A program made the position numbers and the translations under genes. This document shows, one piece after another, positions 1 to 5,803 of a DNA stretch of 5,999 nucleotides (positions within the stretch are counted from its first letter, which is position 1; every line of letters begins with the position of its first letter). Under the pieces are notes generated by a model. The model saw only the letters and a program-made list of their open reading frames with translations, was not told the DNA's origin and did no database searches. The DNA is from Chlamydiota bacterium (GTDB taxonomy: Bacteria > Auribacterota > UBA3054 > B51-G9), in assembly GCA_003648225.1 (NCBI GenBank), contig QMOL01000198.1, positions 1 through 5,999 of the forward strand, in the 5' to 3' direction.

Positions 1-768
1 CTTTCCTTTCCAATTAATGGTTTTTGCGGAAATCAGGCCAGGGTGATTTGTTAATTCACTATCACAGTGCCACTCAATCCACCATGGACAATTTTTTATC
101 CAAGTTTGAATTCGGGTGTCGGAATTCTTTGTCTTTAACTTTACCACTATACCAAATGCTTCAGGTGGTTTATTGCTAAGAACTGTAATACTTTGCTGTA
201 TAAAATCACCGGTTCTTTCATCTTTAACTGAAAGATTTTGCTGTTTATTCGTGATAGTTTTTTCTCGCCAGTTTACGGGAAGAACAGGCACATCTAACGG
301 ACAAATTTCAGGAAGCCAAGTCACAGAAACCGGTTCTGTTTCCGAAAATATTTGTTTTTGCTGACATGCAAAATCACCTGTTACTAAATATTTTCCATGT
401 CGAAAATTAGCATCTAAACGTCTTAAAGCAAAGTTGGTTTCAGCAAGCCAAAGTCTAAAAATAAAATTCTCACCATGGTCATTCTGTATGTTATCAGGAA
501 TGTTGTATGGGTATATATCTATAATCCAAACATTTTCACCATTGTATTTTTTGAAATTTGATGTTATCCACTTATGATAAAAAACTGTGTCTTGTAATTT
601 CGGGGGACCAGAATCTAATTTAGACGTATTTAAGAGTACATGACTTTCAGTAATCCACCACATTCCTAAATCAATATTTTGTGTCTGATATGTTTCTGCG
701 ATACTAATATTTATCAAGAGTGAAAACAAAACAATAAAAAGTATATAATATTTTACCCTTGATTTCAT
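1..768 (-). CDS. Secreted protein of unknown function, N-terminal 256 residues (partial)
   Basis: Reading the complement from the ATG at 768 gives 256 codons without a stop, running off the left edge, so the C-terminus is missing. Residues 1-24 form a clear signal peptide: basic MKSRVK, a hydrophobic core (YYILFIVLFSLLI), then SIA before E25, a good signal peptidase I site. The mature part is rich in Trp and aromatic residues and has four cysteines (135, 156, 227, 235), including a CPWWIEWHC stretch that could form a disulphide. I do not recognise a family. A periplasmic or extracellular location is inferred from the signal peptide; no catalytic motif is visible. The start is supported by the signal peptide, a weak AAGAG 7 nt upstream and a promoter at 867-896. 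It is divergent from the GH43 gene. The open frame and sensible protein composition make it a real gene; the plus-strand frame at 116-364 is its shadow. Confidence 0.82.
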   Translation of the reverse strand, partial: MKSRVKYYILFIVLFSLLINISIAETYQTQNIDLGMWWITESHVLLNTSKLDSGPPKLQDTVFYHKWITSNFKKYNGENVWIIDIYPYNIPDNIQNDHGENFIFRLWLAETNFALRRLDANFRHGKYLVTGDFACQQKQIFSETEPVSVTWLPEICPLDVPVLPVNWREKTITNKQQNLSVKDERTGDFIQQSITVLSNKPPEAFGIVVKLKTKNSDTRIQTWIKNCPWWIEWHCDSELTNHPGLISAKTINWKGK

Positions 769-812
769 TATTTATCTCTTAATTTAAAGTTAATCATAGA
801 CACGCTTGGAGG

Positions 813-833
813 ATTCGATATTGGATATTTAAT
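813..833. repeat. Imperfect heptamer run, three units of ATTnnAT
   Basis: Three consecutive 7-bp units read ATTCGAT, ATTGGAT and ATTTAAT. They lie in the predicted 5' leader of the minus-strand gene. Each unit differs from the others at the two central bases, so this is a degenerate run and could be chance in AT-rich DNA. Confidence 0.35.
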
Positions 834-866
834 TTTTTTTACTTTCCAAACGCCATTTCGGAAATA

Positions 867-896
867 ATTATACCATATTGAAACAAATTTGGTCAA
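867..896 (-). promoter_or_regulatory. Sigma70-type promoter for the secreted-protein gene
   Basis: On the minus strand, a -35 box TTGACC (896-891) and a -10 box TATAAT (872-867) are separated by 18 bp, and TGG precedes the -10 to give an extended TGnTATAAT. Transcription would start near 860, leaving a leader of about 90 nt before the ATG at 768. The match is close to consensus; activity is inferred. Confidence 0.65.
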
Positions 897-1027
897 ATGG
901 GGTTGTACCCGGGGTGTTCAAAATTAGCCTTTTGTAAGGATTTCTCTTTTTTTTCTTCACTTCACTTTTTGTTTATATCTTTATTATTTTAGACAAGTGT
1001 GTTTAGTGAACTTCAGCTTTTTCTTTA

Positions 1028-1084
1028 GCCGTTCTCGGTGAGGACGGCATATTATTCAAATTCCTCCAACCTCATCGAGGTCGG
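1028..1084. repeat. Pair of short hairpins with 3-nt loops
   Basis: Hairpin A (1029-1047) is CCGTTCTC-GGT-GAGGACGG: eight pairs with one T-G wobble, plus an outer G-C pair (1028/1048). Hairpin B (1066-1084) is CCAACCTC-ATC-GAGGTCGG: eight positions with one A-C mismatch. They are 17 bp apart. Both begin CC and have a right arm of GAG...CGG. No T-run follows either stem, so they are not standard intrinsic terminators. A close relative of hairpin B lies downstream of the GH43 gene (3064-3082). Confidence 0.6.
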
Positions 1085-1110
1085 CTAATTTAATGTTAGT
1101 CCAACACCCC

Positions 1111-1124
1111 AATTTCTAATTTCC
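1111..1124. repeat. Two heptamer units (AATTTCT, AATTTCC)
   Basis: Two adjacent 7-bp units differ at the last base. The following sevens (GGTTTCG, AGTCTCA) look like decayed units at best. Weak on its own; listed because the other tandem runs in this window have the same period. Confidence 0.25.
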
Positions 1125-1250
1125 GGTTTCGAGTCTCAAAATTCATAATTTTTCAAAATATTTCTTCTTTTTGGTTTAAAATGTTGTTTGATAAAGTTCT
1201 GTTTGTTAAAATTTCAGGGTGCATTTTTTATTTTCTATTTGATTTTTACG

Positions 1251-1288
1251 TTGTATTTTTGTTGGGAAATGTTATAATATAGTATAAT
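1251..1288 (+). promoter_or_regulatory. Overlapping sigma70-type promoters for the GH43 gene
   Basis: Two TATAAT boxes occur 10 bp apart. TATAAT at 1273-1278 is preceded by TG-T (extended -10) and pairs with TTGTAT at 1251-1256 (16-bp spacer). TATAAT at 1283-1288 pairs with TTGTTG at 1259-1264 (18-bp spacer). Either would give a leader of about 30-50 nt before the ATG at 1327. The 14 bp at 1267-1280 are identical to the -10 region of the ATPase promoter at 3167-3180. Confidence 0.6.
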
Positions 1289-1326
1289 AATTGCTAAATA
1301 GTGCCTGACCGAAAAAATATAAAAAC

Positions 1327-3036
1327 ATGAAAAATATTATCCTGATTCTTTTGTTTCTAACTGCCGCGTGTTCTGCGGAGAAAAACTTCGTATCCGAATA
1401 TTCTAATCCAATAGATGTTCTTGTTGCCGATCCTTATGTCTATCATGAAAATGATACGTATTATCTTTACGGAACTTCTGCACCCGATGGTTTTCGTGTT
1501 TACACATCAAAAGATTTAGTGAACTGGCGGTATCAGGGTTACGCGTTAAAAACTTCAAAAGCCACTTGGCCGGTTTCGGCTTTCTGGGCACCGGAAGTTT
1601 ATAAAAAGGGATTTGAATATTTTATGTTTTATTGTGCAAGAGGGTTGAATAAAAAATCGAGTGGTTATACAATGCGGATTTGCGTCGCAAAAAGTAAATC
1701 GCCGCTTGGTCCTTTCAAAGACATAAAATCTCCGGCATTTATTTTAGATAAAGCGGTGATTGATCCTACTGTTTTTGTTGATGATGACGATACAGCATAT
1801 CTTTTTTACACTCTTGACTGTTCGGAAAATAAAATCAGTGAAATTTGGATGGGCAAACTTACGGACGATTGGCTTGGTTTTGATGGCAAGCCGGTTAAAT
1901 GTTTTGGTCCCTCGCAAATCTGGGAAGGAGAGACCTGGAATGAAGCGCCGTTTGTTATTAAGCACGATAAATATTATTACGCGATGTATTCCGCAAATTA
2001 TTTTGCGAGCCCGAATTATTCCATCGGCTATGCAGTTTCAACAAATATTTTTGGCCCATGGGAAAAATATAAAAATAACCCGATATTGAAACTTACGGAT
2101 AAAGTATGGGGACCGGGCCACCATTGCGTCACGAAATCCCCGAACGGTAAAGAATTTTTTGTTGTTTATCATACGCAACAGCGCCCCGGCAGCGGAGCGC
2201 GTCAGGTTGCGATCGACCGATTAGTTTTTGAGAAGGGAACAAATCGCGAAGCGGGAGCTTCGCGCGACGTTGCGCGACCGTCTTCGTCCGCTATTCAAGC
2301 TGACAGTTTGGTTTCTGAATTTAATGATTATCCTGATATTATGAAAGTGGTTGGTCCGACAGTTGCACCGCAGAAATATCCTTCTGGAGCCAAATCATTT
2401 CCTCAAGCTGCGAGTGATGAATTTAATTCTTCAGAACTTGATCGAAGTCAATGGCTTATCTTCAATGAAAATCCGCGAATGTTCAAAATTAAAAATGGAG
2501 AGTTAATAGTTACAACTACAGATGGAGATATTCATCGTGAACGTTCAGATATAAGAAATCTTTTTCTTCAATACGCGCCAAAAGGGGATTTTGAAATTGA
2601 AACAAAAGTTAATTTTAATCCTGAAAAAAATTATGAACAGGTTATGCTGGTTGTTTGGCAGGACCATAATAATTATTTAAGGCTTTCTTATGTTTTTGCC
2701 GATGAGTTGAAATTTGAAGCCGCGTGTGAAATAAACGGTGAATTCAAAAGCGAAAATGTGCCGCTTTCAAAACTTTCCCTCAATAAAATGAAACATCCCG
2801 GTTTTATATCAGGAGAGGTCAAGGGGGATTTGGTATTATTGAAAATCAAAAAGAAAAAAAATCATTATGATTTCTTTTATAGTTTCAATGGTGAGAAATG
2901 GAGAAAAGTGGGTAAGGGTTATAATGTTGATTTTAATGATCTAAAAGTTGGAATCAACGCCACGGCACCTGTAAGCCGGCGGAATATTCATGCAGAGTTT
3001 GATTATTTCCGGATGTTATCCGCCTACCTCTTCTGA
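1327..3036 (+). CDS. Glycoside hydrolase family 43 lipoprotein with C-terminal beta-sandwich domain
   Basis: A 569-residue surface or periplasmic enzyme, probably an alpha-L-arabinofuranosidase or beta-xylosidase acting on plant-type hemicellulose oligosaccharides; the exact substrate cannot be read. The N-terminus is a lipoprotein signal with LTAAC, so Cys15 would be lipidated. The five-bladed propeller (about residues 25-350) has the expected triad: base D35 (VADPYV), pKa-tuning D146 (VIDPTVF) and acid E206 (NEAPFV). It also has the family motifs FWAPEVY (86-92), GPGHH (262-266), VVYHTQQ (279-285) and RQVAIDRLVF (292-301). Residues about 362-565 look like a concanavalin-type domain (DUF1349 or GH43_C2 type), ending near HAEFDYFRM. 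Between FEKG (301-304) and IMKVVGPT (338-345), where the family usually has a few residues, lies an extra stretch of about 33 residues coded by GC-rich palindromic DNA. The ATG has no Shine-Dalgarno but starts the lipoprotein signal exactly. The last residues, SAYLF, may be read from repeat DNA. Confidence 0.93.
   Translation: MKNIILILLFLTAACSAEKNFVSEYSNPIDVLVADPYVYHENDTYYLYGTSAPDGFRVYTSKDLVNWRYQGYALKTSKATWPVSAFWAPEVYKKGFEYFMFYCARGLNKKSSGYTMRICVAKSKSPLGPFKDIKSPAFILDKAVIDPTVFVDDDDTAYLFYTLDCSENKISEIWMGKLTDDWLGFDGKPVKCFGPSQIWEGETWNEAPFVIKHDKYYYAMYSANYFASPNYSIGYAVSTNIFGPWEKYKNNPILKLTDKVWGPGHHCVTKSPNGKEFFVVYHTQQRPGSGARQVAIDRLVFEKGTNREAGASRDVARPSSSAIQADSLVSEFNDYPDIMKVVGPTVAPQKYPSGAKSFPQAASDEFNSSELDRSQWLIFNENPRMFKIKNGELIVTTTDGDIHRERSDIRNLFLQYAPKGDFEIETKVNFNPEKNYEQVMLVVWQDHNNYLRLSYVFADELKFEAACEINGEFKSENVPLSKLSLNKMKHPGFISGEVKGDLVLLKIKKKKNHYDFFYSFNGEKWRKVGKGYNVDFNDLKVGINATAPVSRRNIHAEFDYFRMLSAYLF
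2239..2337 (+). repeat. GC-rich palindromic insertion inside the GH43 gene
   Basis: This segment codes for residues 305-337, an apparent extra loop. Its first 40 bp are far more GC-rich than the flanks and contain a perfect stem, CGCGAAGC-GGGA-GCTTCGCG (2245-2264). An overlapping alternative stem follows, TCGCGC/GCGCGA (2260-2265 and 2272-2277). GCGCGAC is also directly repeated at 2262-2268 and 2272-2278. The palindromes are seen; that this is an inserted element is inferred from the interrupted GH43 pattern. The outer borders are approximate. Confidence 0.5.
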
Positions 3037-3038
3037 AG

Positions 3039-3057
3039 CCGCTGCCGTTGGCTGCGG
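3039..3057. repeat. Hairpin directly after the GH43 stop
   Basis: CCGCTGCC-GTT-GGCTGCGG folds with seven G-C pairs, one T-T mismatch and a 3-nt loop. It has the same arm and loop size as the other hairpins in this window but a different sequence. Confidence 0.6.
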
Positions 3058-3063
3058 AGAGTT

Positions 3064-3082
3064 CCGATCTTATCGAGACCGG
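3064..3082. repeat. Hairpin related to the 1066-1084 hairpin
   Basis: CCGATCTT-ATC-GAGACCGG has 3-nt loop ATC and arms of eight with one A-C mismatch and one T-G wobble. It matches the hairpin at 1066-1084 in loop, outer CC/GG pairs, right-arm GAG and the following CT. The inner pairs differ: position 5 is T-A here and C-G there. Confidence 0.6.
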
Positions 3083-3087
3083 CTGTT

Positions 3088-3114
3088 CTCCTTCGGCGGA
3101 TTTTCGACAAATAA
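3088..3114. repeat. Copy 1 of a 27-bp dispersed repeat
   Basis: These 27 bp are identical to 4568-4594 and differ at one base from 4604-4630. The core is CTCCTTCGGCGGATTTTCGA followed by CAAATAA. The CTCC-TTC-GGCGG part forms a small hairpin with a 3-nt loop and one T-C mismatch. This copy is non-coding, which argues that the repeat is a DNA or RNA element and not part of the M48 protein. Confidence 0.85.
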
Positions 3115-3149
3115 TTCTTTTTTAGCGGAAGCGGGAGAATTAATATTGC

Positions 3150-3178
3150 TTGCATTTTGTTAAGTCAAATGTTATAAT
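3150..3178 (+). promoter_or_regulatory. Sigma70-type promoter for the ATPase gene
   Basis: TTGCAT (3150-3155) and TATAAT (3173-3178) have the ideal 17-bp spacer, and TG-T before the -10 makes it an extended -10 promoter. Transcription would start near 3185, giving a leader of about 40 nt. The bases AAATGTTATAATAT (3167-3180) also occur exactly in the GH43 promoter. Confidence 0.7.
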
Positions 3179-3183
3179 ATTGT

Positions 3184-3219
3184 TATTGAGTACTTTTAAC
3201 TAATGTATTGAGTATTTTG
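3184..3219 (+). promoter_or_regulatory. Direct repeat over the ATPase transcription start, possible operator
   Basis: TATTGAGTA occurs at 3184-3192 and again at 3206-3214. Both copies continue as YTTT, so 12 of 13 bases match. The 22-bp spacing is about two helical turns, so a protein would meet both copies on the same face of the DNA. The first copy covers the predicted transcription start. An operator role is inferred from placement only. Confidence 0.4.
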
Positions 3220-3223
3220 TAAA

Positions 3224-4411
3224 ATGAATTATAAACGCAGAGCTTTTAAAGAGTTGAAAAAGCGGCTTAAAGAAAAAAGACGTTTCATTCAAACCGTTAT
3301 CGGACCAAGACAGGTGGGCAAAACAACACTTGTCAATCAACTTTTAAGCAGTTTAAGTTTTCCGAATCATTTTGTTTCGGCAGATGCCATTGGCGCTTAT
3401 AATTCCGCGTGGCTGCACCAGCAATGGGCAACCGCGCGCGTAAAGTTAAAAGCATCGAATTCAAAAGTATTAATTCTTGCCGTTGACGAAATTCAGAAGA
3501 TTAATGATTGGAGTGAAATAGTAAAAGCTGAATGGGATGAAGATACAAAAAAGAAGGTAAATATAAAAGTCATTCTTCTCGGTTCATCAAGACTTTTGAT
3601 TGAAAAAGGCTTGACCGAATCACTTGCCGGTAGATTTGAAACAATTCATCTCGGTCATTGGTCTTTTGAGGAAATGAATGATGCTTTTGGAATAAACGCG
3701 GAACAATATGTTTGGTTTGGCGGCTATCCCGGATCAATAGACTTAATATCTGATGAGAACCGTTGGAAGGATTATGTGAAGAATTCTCTGATTGAGACAA
3801 CCATTTCTAAAGATATTTTAATGTTGACCAGGATTGATAAGCCGGCTTTATTAAAGCGTTTTTTTGAGTTGGGATGTTTGTTTTCGGGACAAATAGTATC
3901 TTACACAAAAATGCTTGGTCAATTACAAGACGCCGGAAATACTACTACTTTATCTCATTATTTAAATCTTTTAGACACTGCGGGATTGATTGGCGGATTA
4001 GAAAAAATATATACCGAAGATTTTTGTAAACGGGCTTCAACGCCTAAACTTCAAGTTCATAATACAGCTTTGATATCTGCTCAACTTCCTGAAACTTTTA
4101 ATGAAATTAAACAGCAGCCGTTAAAATGGGGCGGAATGATTGAAACAGCCATCGGCGCTCATCTTATTAACTATTCAAAAACAGAAAAGCTAAAAGTATT
4201 TTATTGGAAACACAGAAATGATGAAATAGATTTCGCTATTCAATATAAAAATAAATTGATTGGATTGGAAATCAAAAACGGCTGCGGAACAAGTACGCAC
4301 GGGATGTCCGAATTTCAAAAGGAGTTCAATCCCGATAAAGTTTTATTAATTGGAAATACCGGATTGGAATGGCAAACATTTCTCAAACTCAATCCGACAG
4401 AATTATTTTAA
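3224..4411 (+). CDS. AAA-family ATPase with DUF4143 (PD-(D/E)XK-like) C-terminal domain
   Basis: A 395-residue cytoplasmic P-loop ATPase, the usual length for this family. Walker A is GPRQVGKTT (27-35, Lys33). Walker B is LILAVDEIQ (83-91, Asp88-Glu89). A sensor-like LLGSSRLL (118-125) and SLAGRFE (133-139) follow, then the family-typical FGGYPG (165-170) and the helical stretch around RWKDYVKNSLIETTISKDIL (180-199). The C-terminal DUF4143 part has a nuclease-like fold signature, D336 then E349-I-K351 (NDEIDFAIQ ... GLEIKNG), with E307 as a possible fourth acidic residue. The biological role of these ATPases is not established; they are common, often multi-copy and patchily distributed, consistent with horizontal transfer. 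The ATG lacks a Shine-Dalgarno, but the start matches the family N-terminus and the promoter position. It has its own promoter and is probably not co-transcribed from the GH43 promoter alone. No partner toxin, nuclease or defence gene adjoins it. Confidence 0.92.
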   Translation: MNYKRRAFKELKKRLKEKRRFIQTVIGPRQVGKTTLVNQLLSSLSFPNHFVSADAIGAYNSAWLHQQWATARVKLKASNSKVLILAVDEIQKINDWSEIVKAEWDEDTKKKVNIKVILLGSSRLLIEKGLTESLAGRFETIHLGHWSFEEMNDAFGINAEQYVWFGGYPGSIDLISDENRWKDYVKNSLIETTISKDILMLTRIDKPALLKRFFELGCLFSGQIVSYTKMLGQLQDAGNTTTLSHYLNLLDTAGLIGGLEKIYTEDFCKRASTPKLQVHNTALISAQLPETFNEIKQQPLKWGGMIETAIGAHLINYSKTEKLKVFYWKHRNDEIDFAIQYKNKLIGLEIKNGCGTSTHGMSEFQKEFNPDKVLLIGNTGLEWQTFLKLNPTELF

Positions 4412-4433
4412 ATTTAACGATAAACAGAACATC

Positions 4434-4454
4434 ATTTACAATTTACAAATTACG
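4434..4454. repeat. Heptamer run, ATTTACA twice plus AATTACG
   Basis: Two exact ATTTACA units and a third with two changes follow 22 bp after the ATPase stop codon. It has the same 7-bp period as the arrays at the right end of the window but a different unit. Confidence 0.45.
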
Positions 4455-4558
4455 TTTAATGAATACCTTTCCGGCGTTACCGGGATCCACAGCTATCGGC
4501 AGCGGTTACAGCAGATGACTTTTCAGGCATTTGTCAGATATAGAATTTGCCCTCTGTA

Positions 4559-4630
4559 CCAATAATCCTCCTTCGGCGGATTTTCGACAAATAACCAATA
4601 ATCCTCCTTCGGCGGATTATCGACAAATAA
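4559..4630. repeat. 36-bp tandem duplication containing the dispersed repeat
   Basis: Units 4559-4594 and 4595-4630 are identical except for one base (T4583 versus A4619). Each contains AATCCTCC-TTC-GGCGGATT, a hairpin of eight positions with one T-C mismatch and a 3-nt loop. In unit 2 the T-to-A change adds an outer T-A pair and an A-T pair, lengthening the stem to ten positions. The array ends 5 bp before the M48 ATG, so the stems could affect translation starting there. Confidence 0.88.
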
Positions 4631-4635
4631 CTAAT

Positions 4636-5787
4636 ATGGAAAATACTAAAAACAAAGAACGGGAAGCTAAAGCGAAAAAATATGACAAACTGCATAACTG
4701 GCTTTTTCTTGTAGACCTTGCCATAACAGTAATTTTGCTTGGTGGAATAATGATCGGTGGAACAAACGGTCTTTCCTTTAAACTTCAGCACTTTATAGAA
4801 AAATATACAGGAACAAATCAATGGTTTGTTACCGCGGGCTATGTTGCCGGTTTACTGATAATTTACATGGTCATTATGTTGCCGTATTCCTGGTGGAAAG
4901 GTTTTTATTTAGAACATAAATATGAATTAAGTAATCAGACTTTCTTAAATTGGATTTGGGACGAAATAAAATCGCTTGGTTTAAATTTGTTGCTCGGAAT
5001 TATTGTTTTTGAGATTTTTTATGCGCTTATTCGAGGAACAGGTGCTGCCTGGTGGGTTTGGGCGGCATGCGCGTGGATAGCTTTGCAGGTAATTCTCGGC
5101 ATGTTGTTTCCTGTGCTTATTCTGCCGCTTTTTTATAAAACAGGTCCGCTTGACCGGCCTGATTTACAGGAGAAACTTGAAAAACTTGCGCAGAGAGCCG
5201 GAGTGAATGTTCTTGGAATGTTTCGTCTTGATATGTCGGAGAAAACTAAAAAAGCTAACGCGATGATGGCGGGACTTGGTAAAACTAAACGCATTTTGCT
5301 CGGCGATACTTTGCTCGATAAATTCACCGATGGAGAAGTTGTTTCCGTTCTCGCGCATGAATTTGGGCATTTTTATCATAAGCATATTTGGAAATTGATG
5401 GTTATTGCTTCTGTTCTTGCTTTTGGAGGGATGTGGCTTGCGGATAAAATTATGCATATAACCACTTCGGCTTTGAATATAGGCGGACACCAAATTACTG
5501 ATATCGCAACATTACCACTTTTACTTTTTGCTTTAACTTTATTCGGGCTGATAACAATGCCGATAACAAATATAATTTCCCGGTATTTTGAAAGGCAGGC
5601 GGATTTGTATGCTTTGAAATCGACAAATGATGTTGAAAGTTTTATTACCGCGATGGAACGATTAGCCGATCAAAATTTAGCGAATAAAGAGCCGCATCCC
5701 GTAATAGAGTTTTTAATGCACAGTCATCCAAGTATTAGCAAGAGAGTAAAATTCGCAAAAAAATTTGAATTAATGATGGATGTGTAG
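4636..5787 (+). CDS. M48-family membrane metallopeptidase, Ste24 / CAAX protease-like
   Basis: A 383-residue integral membrane zinc protease. The zinc site is HEFGH (241-245, His241, Glu242 catalytic, His245), with third ligand Glu319 in YFERQAD (317-323). Family landmarks are LPYSWWKGFYLEHKYELSNQ (82-101), matching the N-terminal CAAX-protease domain; LPLFYKTGPL (163-172); the SEKTKKANAMMAGLG...RILLGDTLL block (201-227); and a C-terminal HSHPSISKR (362-370). Hydrophobic segments lie near 23-43, 66-86, 113-132, 136-165, 252-270 and 293-313. The family cleaves C-terminal CAAX peptides in eukaryotes; bacterial members are thought to act in membrane-protein quality control, and the substrate here is unknown. 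The ATG at 4636 is chosen because it gives a normal family N-terminus and lies just after the tandem repeat. The frame is open back to a TTG at 4531, but that extension is mostly repeat-encoded. No Shine-Dalgarno is visible. Confidence 0.93.
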   Translation: MENTKNKEREAKAKKYDKLHNWLFLVDLAITVILLGGIMIGGTNGLSFKLQHFIEKYTGTNQWFVTAGYVAGLLIIYMVIMLPYSWWKGFYLEHKYELSNQTFLNWIWDEIKSLGLNLLLGIIVFEIFYALIRGTGAAWWVWAACAWIALQVILGMLFPVLILPLFYKTGPLDRPDLQEKLEKLAQRAGVNVLGMFRLDMSEKTKKANAMMAGLGKTKRILLGDTLLDKFTDGEVVSVLAHEFGHFYHKHIWKLMVIASVLAFGGMWLADKIMHITTSALNIGGHQITDIATLPLLLFALTLFGLITMPITNIISRYFERQADLYALKSTNDVESFITAMERLADQNLANKEPHPVIEFLMHSHPSISKRVKFAKKFELMMDV

Positions 5788-5803
5788 TTACGCTGTTGCA
5801 ATG

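Larger units (their letters stand above)
769..1326. other. Divergent intergenic region, no gene seen
   Basis: This 558-bp gap separates the minus-strand secreted-protein gene from the plus-strand GH43 gene. It holds one promoter for each direction, a pair of short hairpins (1028-1084) and two weak heptamer runs (813-833, 1111-1124). The rest is T-rich low-complexity DNA (for example 943-1026 and 1140-1260). I found no open frame with protein-like composition, no tRNA and no recognisable riboswitch. The leaders are about 90 nt (minus gene) and 30-50 nt (GH43 gene). Confidence 0.6.
3037..3223. other. GH43-ATPase intergenic region
   Basis: This 187-bp gap is almost wholly repeat and regulatory sequence: two hairpins (3039-3057, 3064-3082), one copy of the 27-bp dispersed repeat (3088-3114), a short T-run (3118-3123), a promoter (3150-3178) and a direct repeat (3184-3214). 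No gene is seen. The hairpins begin 2 bp after the GH43 stop codon and could slow or end transcription. No stem is directly followed by a long T-run, so I do not call a terminator. Confidence 0.55.
4412..4635. other. ATPase-M48 intergenic region
   Basis: This 224-bp gap holds a short heptamer run (4434-4454), an unexplained stretch (about 4455-4558) with a CCGG-CGTTA-CCGG mini-palindrome (4471-4483), and a 36-bp tandem duplication (4559-4630). I see no convincing promoter, so the M48 gene may be read through from the ATPase gene or use a non-canonical promoter. No small gene with convincing composition is seen. Confidence 0.5.

Noticed and set aside
116..364. Plus-strand frame of 82 codons
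   Set aside because: It lies wholly antisense to the long minus-strand frame with signal peptide and promoter, and its composition is not protein-like.
2260..2300. In-gene segment as a diverged copy of the 27-bp dispersed repeat
   Set aside because: By hand alignment only about 13 of 24 bases match around CTTCG...ATTC, no better than suggestive.
3039..3123. Intrinsic terminator after GH43
   Set aside because: The stems are G-C rich, but none is directly followed by a T-run; the six T bases at 3118-3123 are 16 nt past the last stem, so termination is possible but not shown.
4350..4565. Small plus-strand frame of 71 codons between the ATPase and M48 genes
   Set aside because: It starts inside the ATPase gene in another frame, and its remainder is translated intergenic and heptamer DNA with no start signal or family resemblance.
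4559..4630. CRISPR array (36-bp repeat with a hairpin)
   Set aside because: The units are directly adjacent with no spacers, only two are present, and no cas gene is nearby.
4531..4635. Upstream TTG start extending the M48 protein by 35 residues
   Set aside because: Most of the extension is the 36-bp repeat, which also occurs in non-coding DNA at 3088-3114; M48 homologues begin close to the ATG at 4636.
3224..5787. A defence or toxin system built from the ATPase and the M48 protease
   Set aside because: Both match common stand-alone families, a 224-bp repeat-filled gap separates them, and no nuclease, toxin, reverse transcriptase or sensor gene accompanies them.
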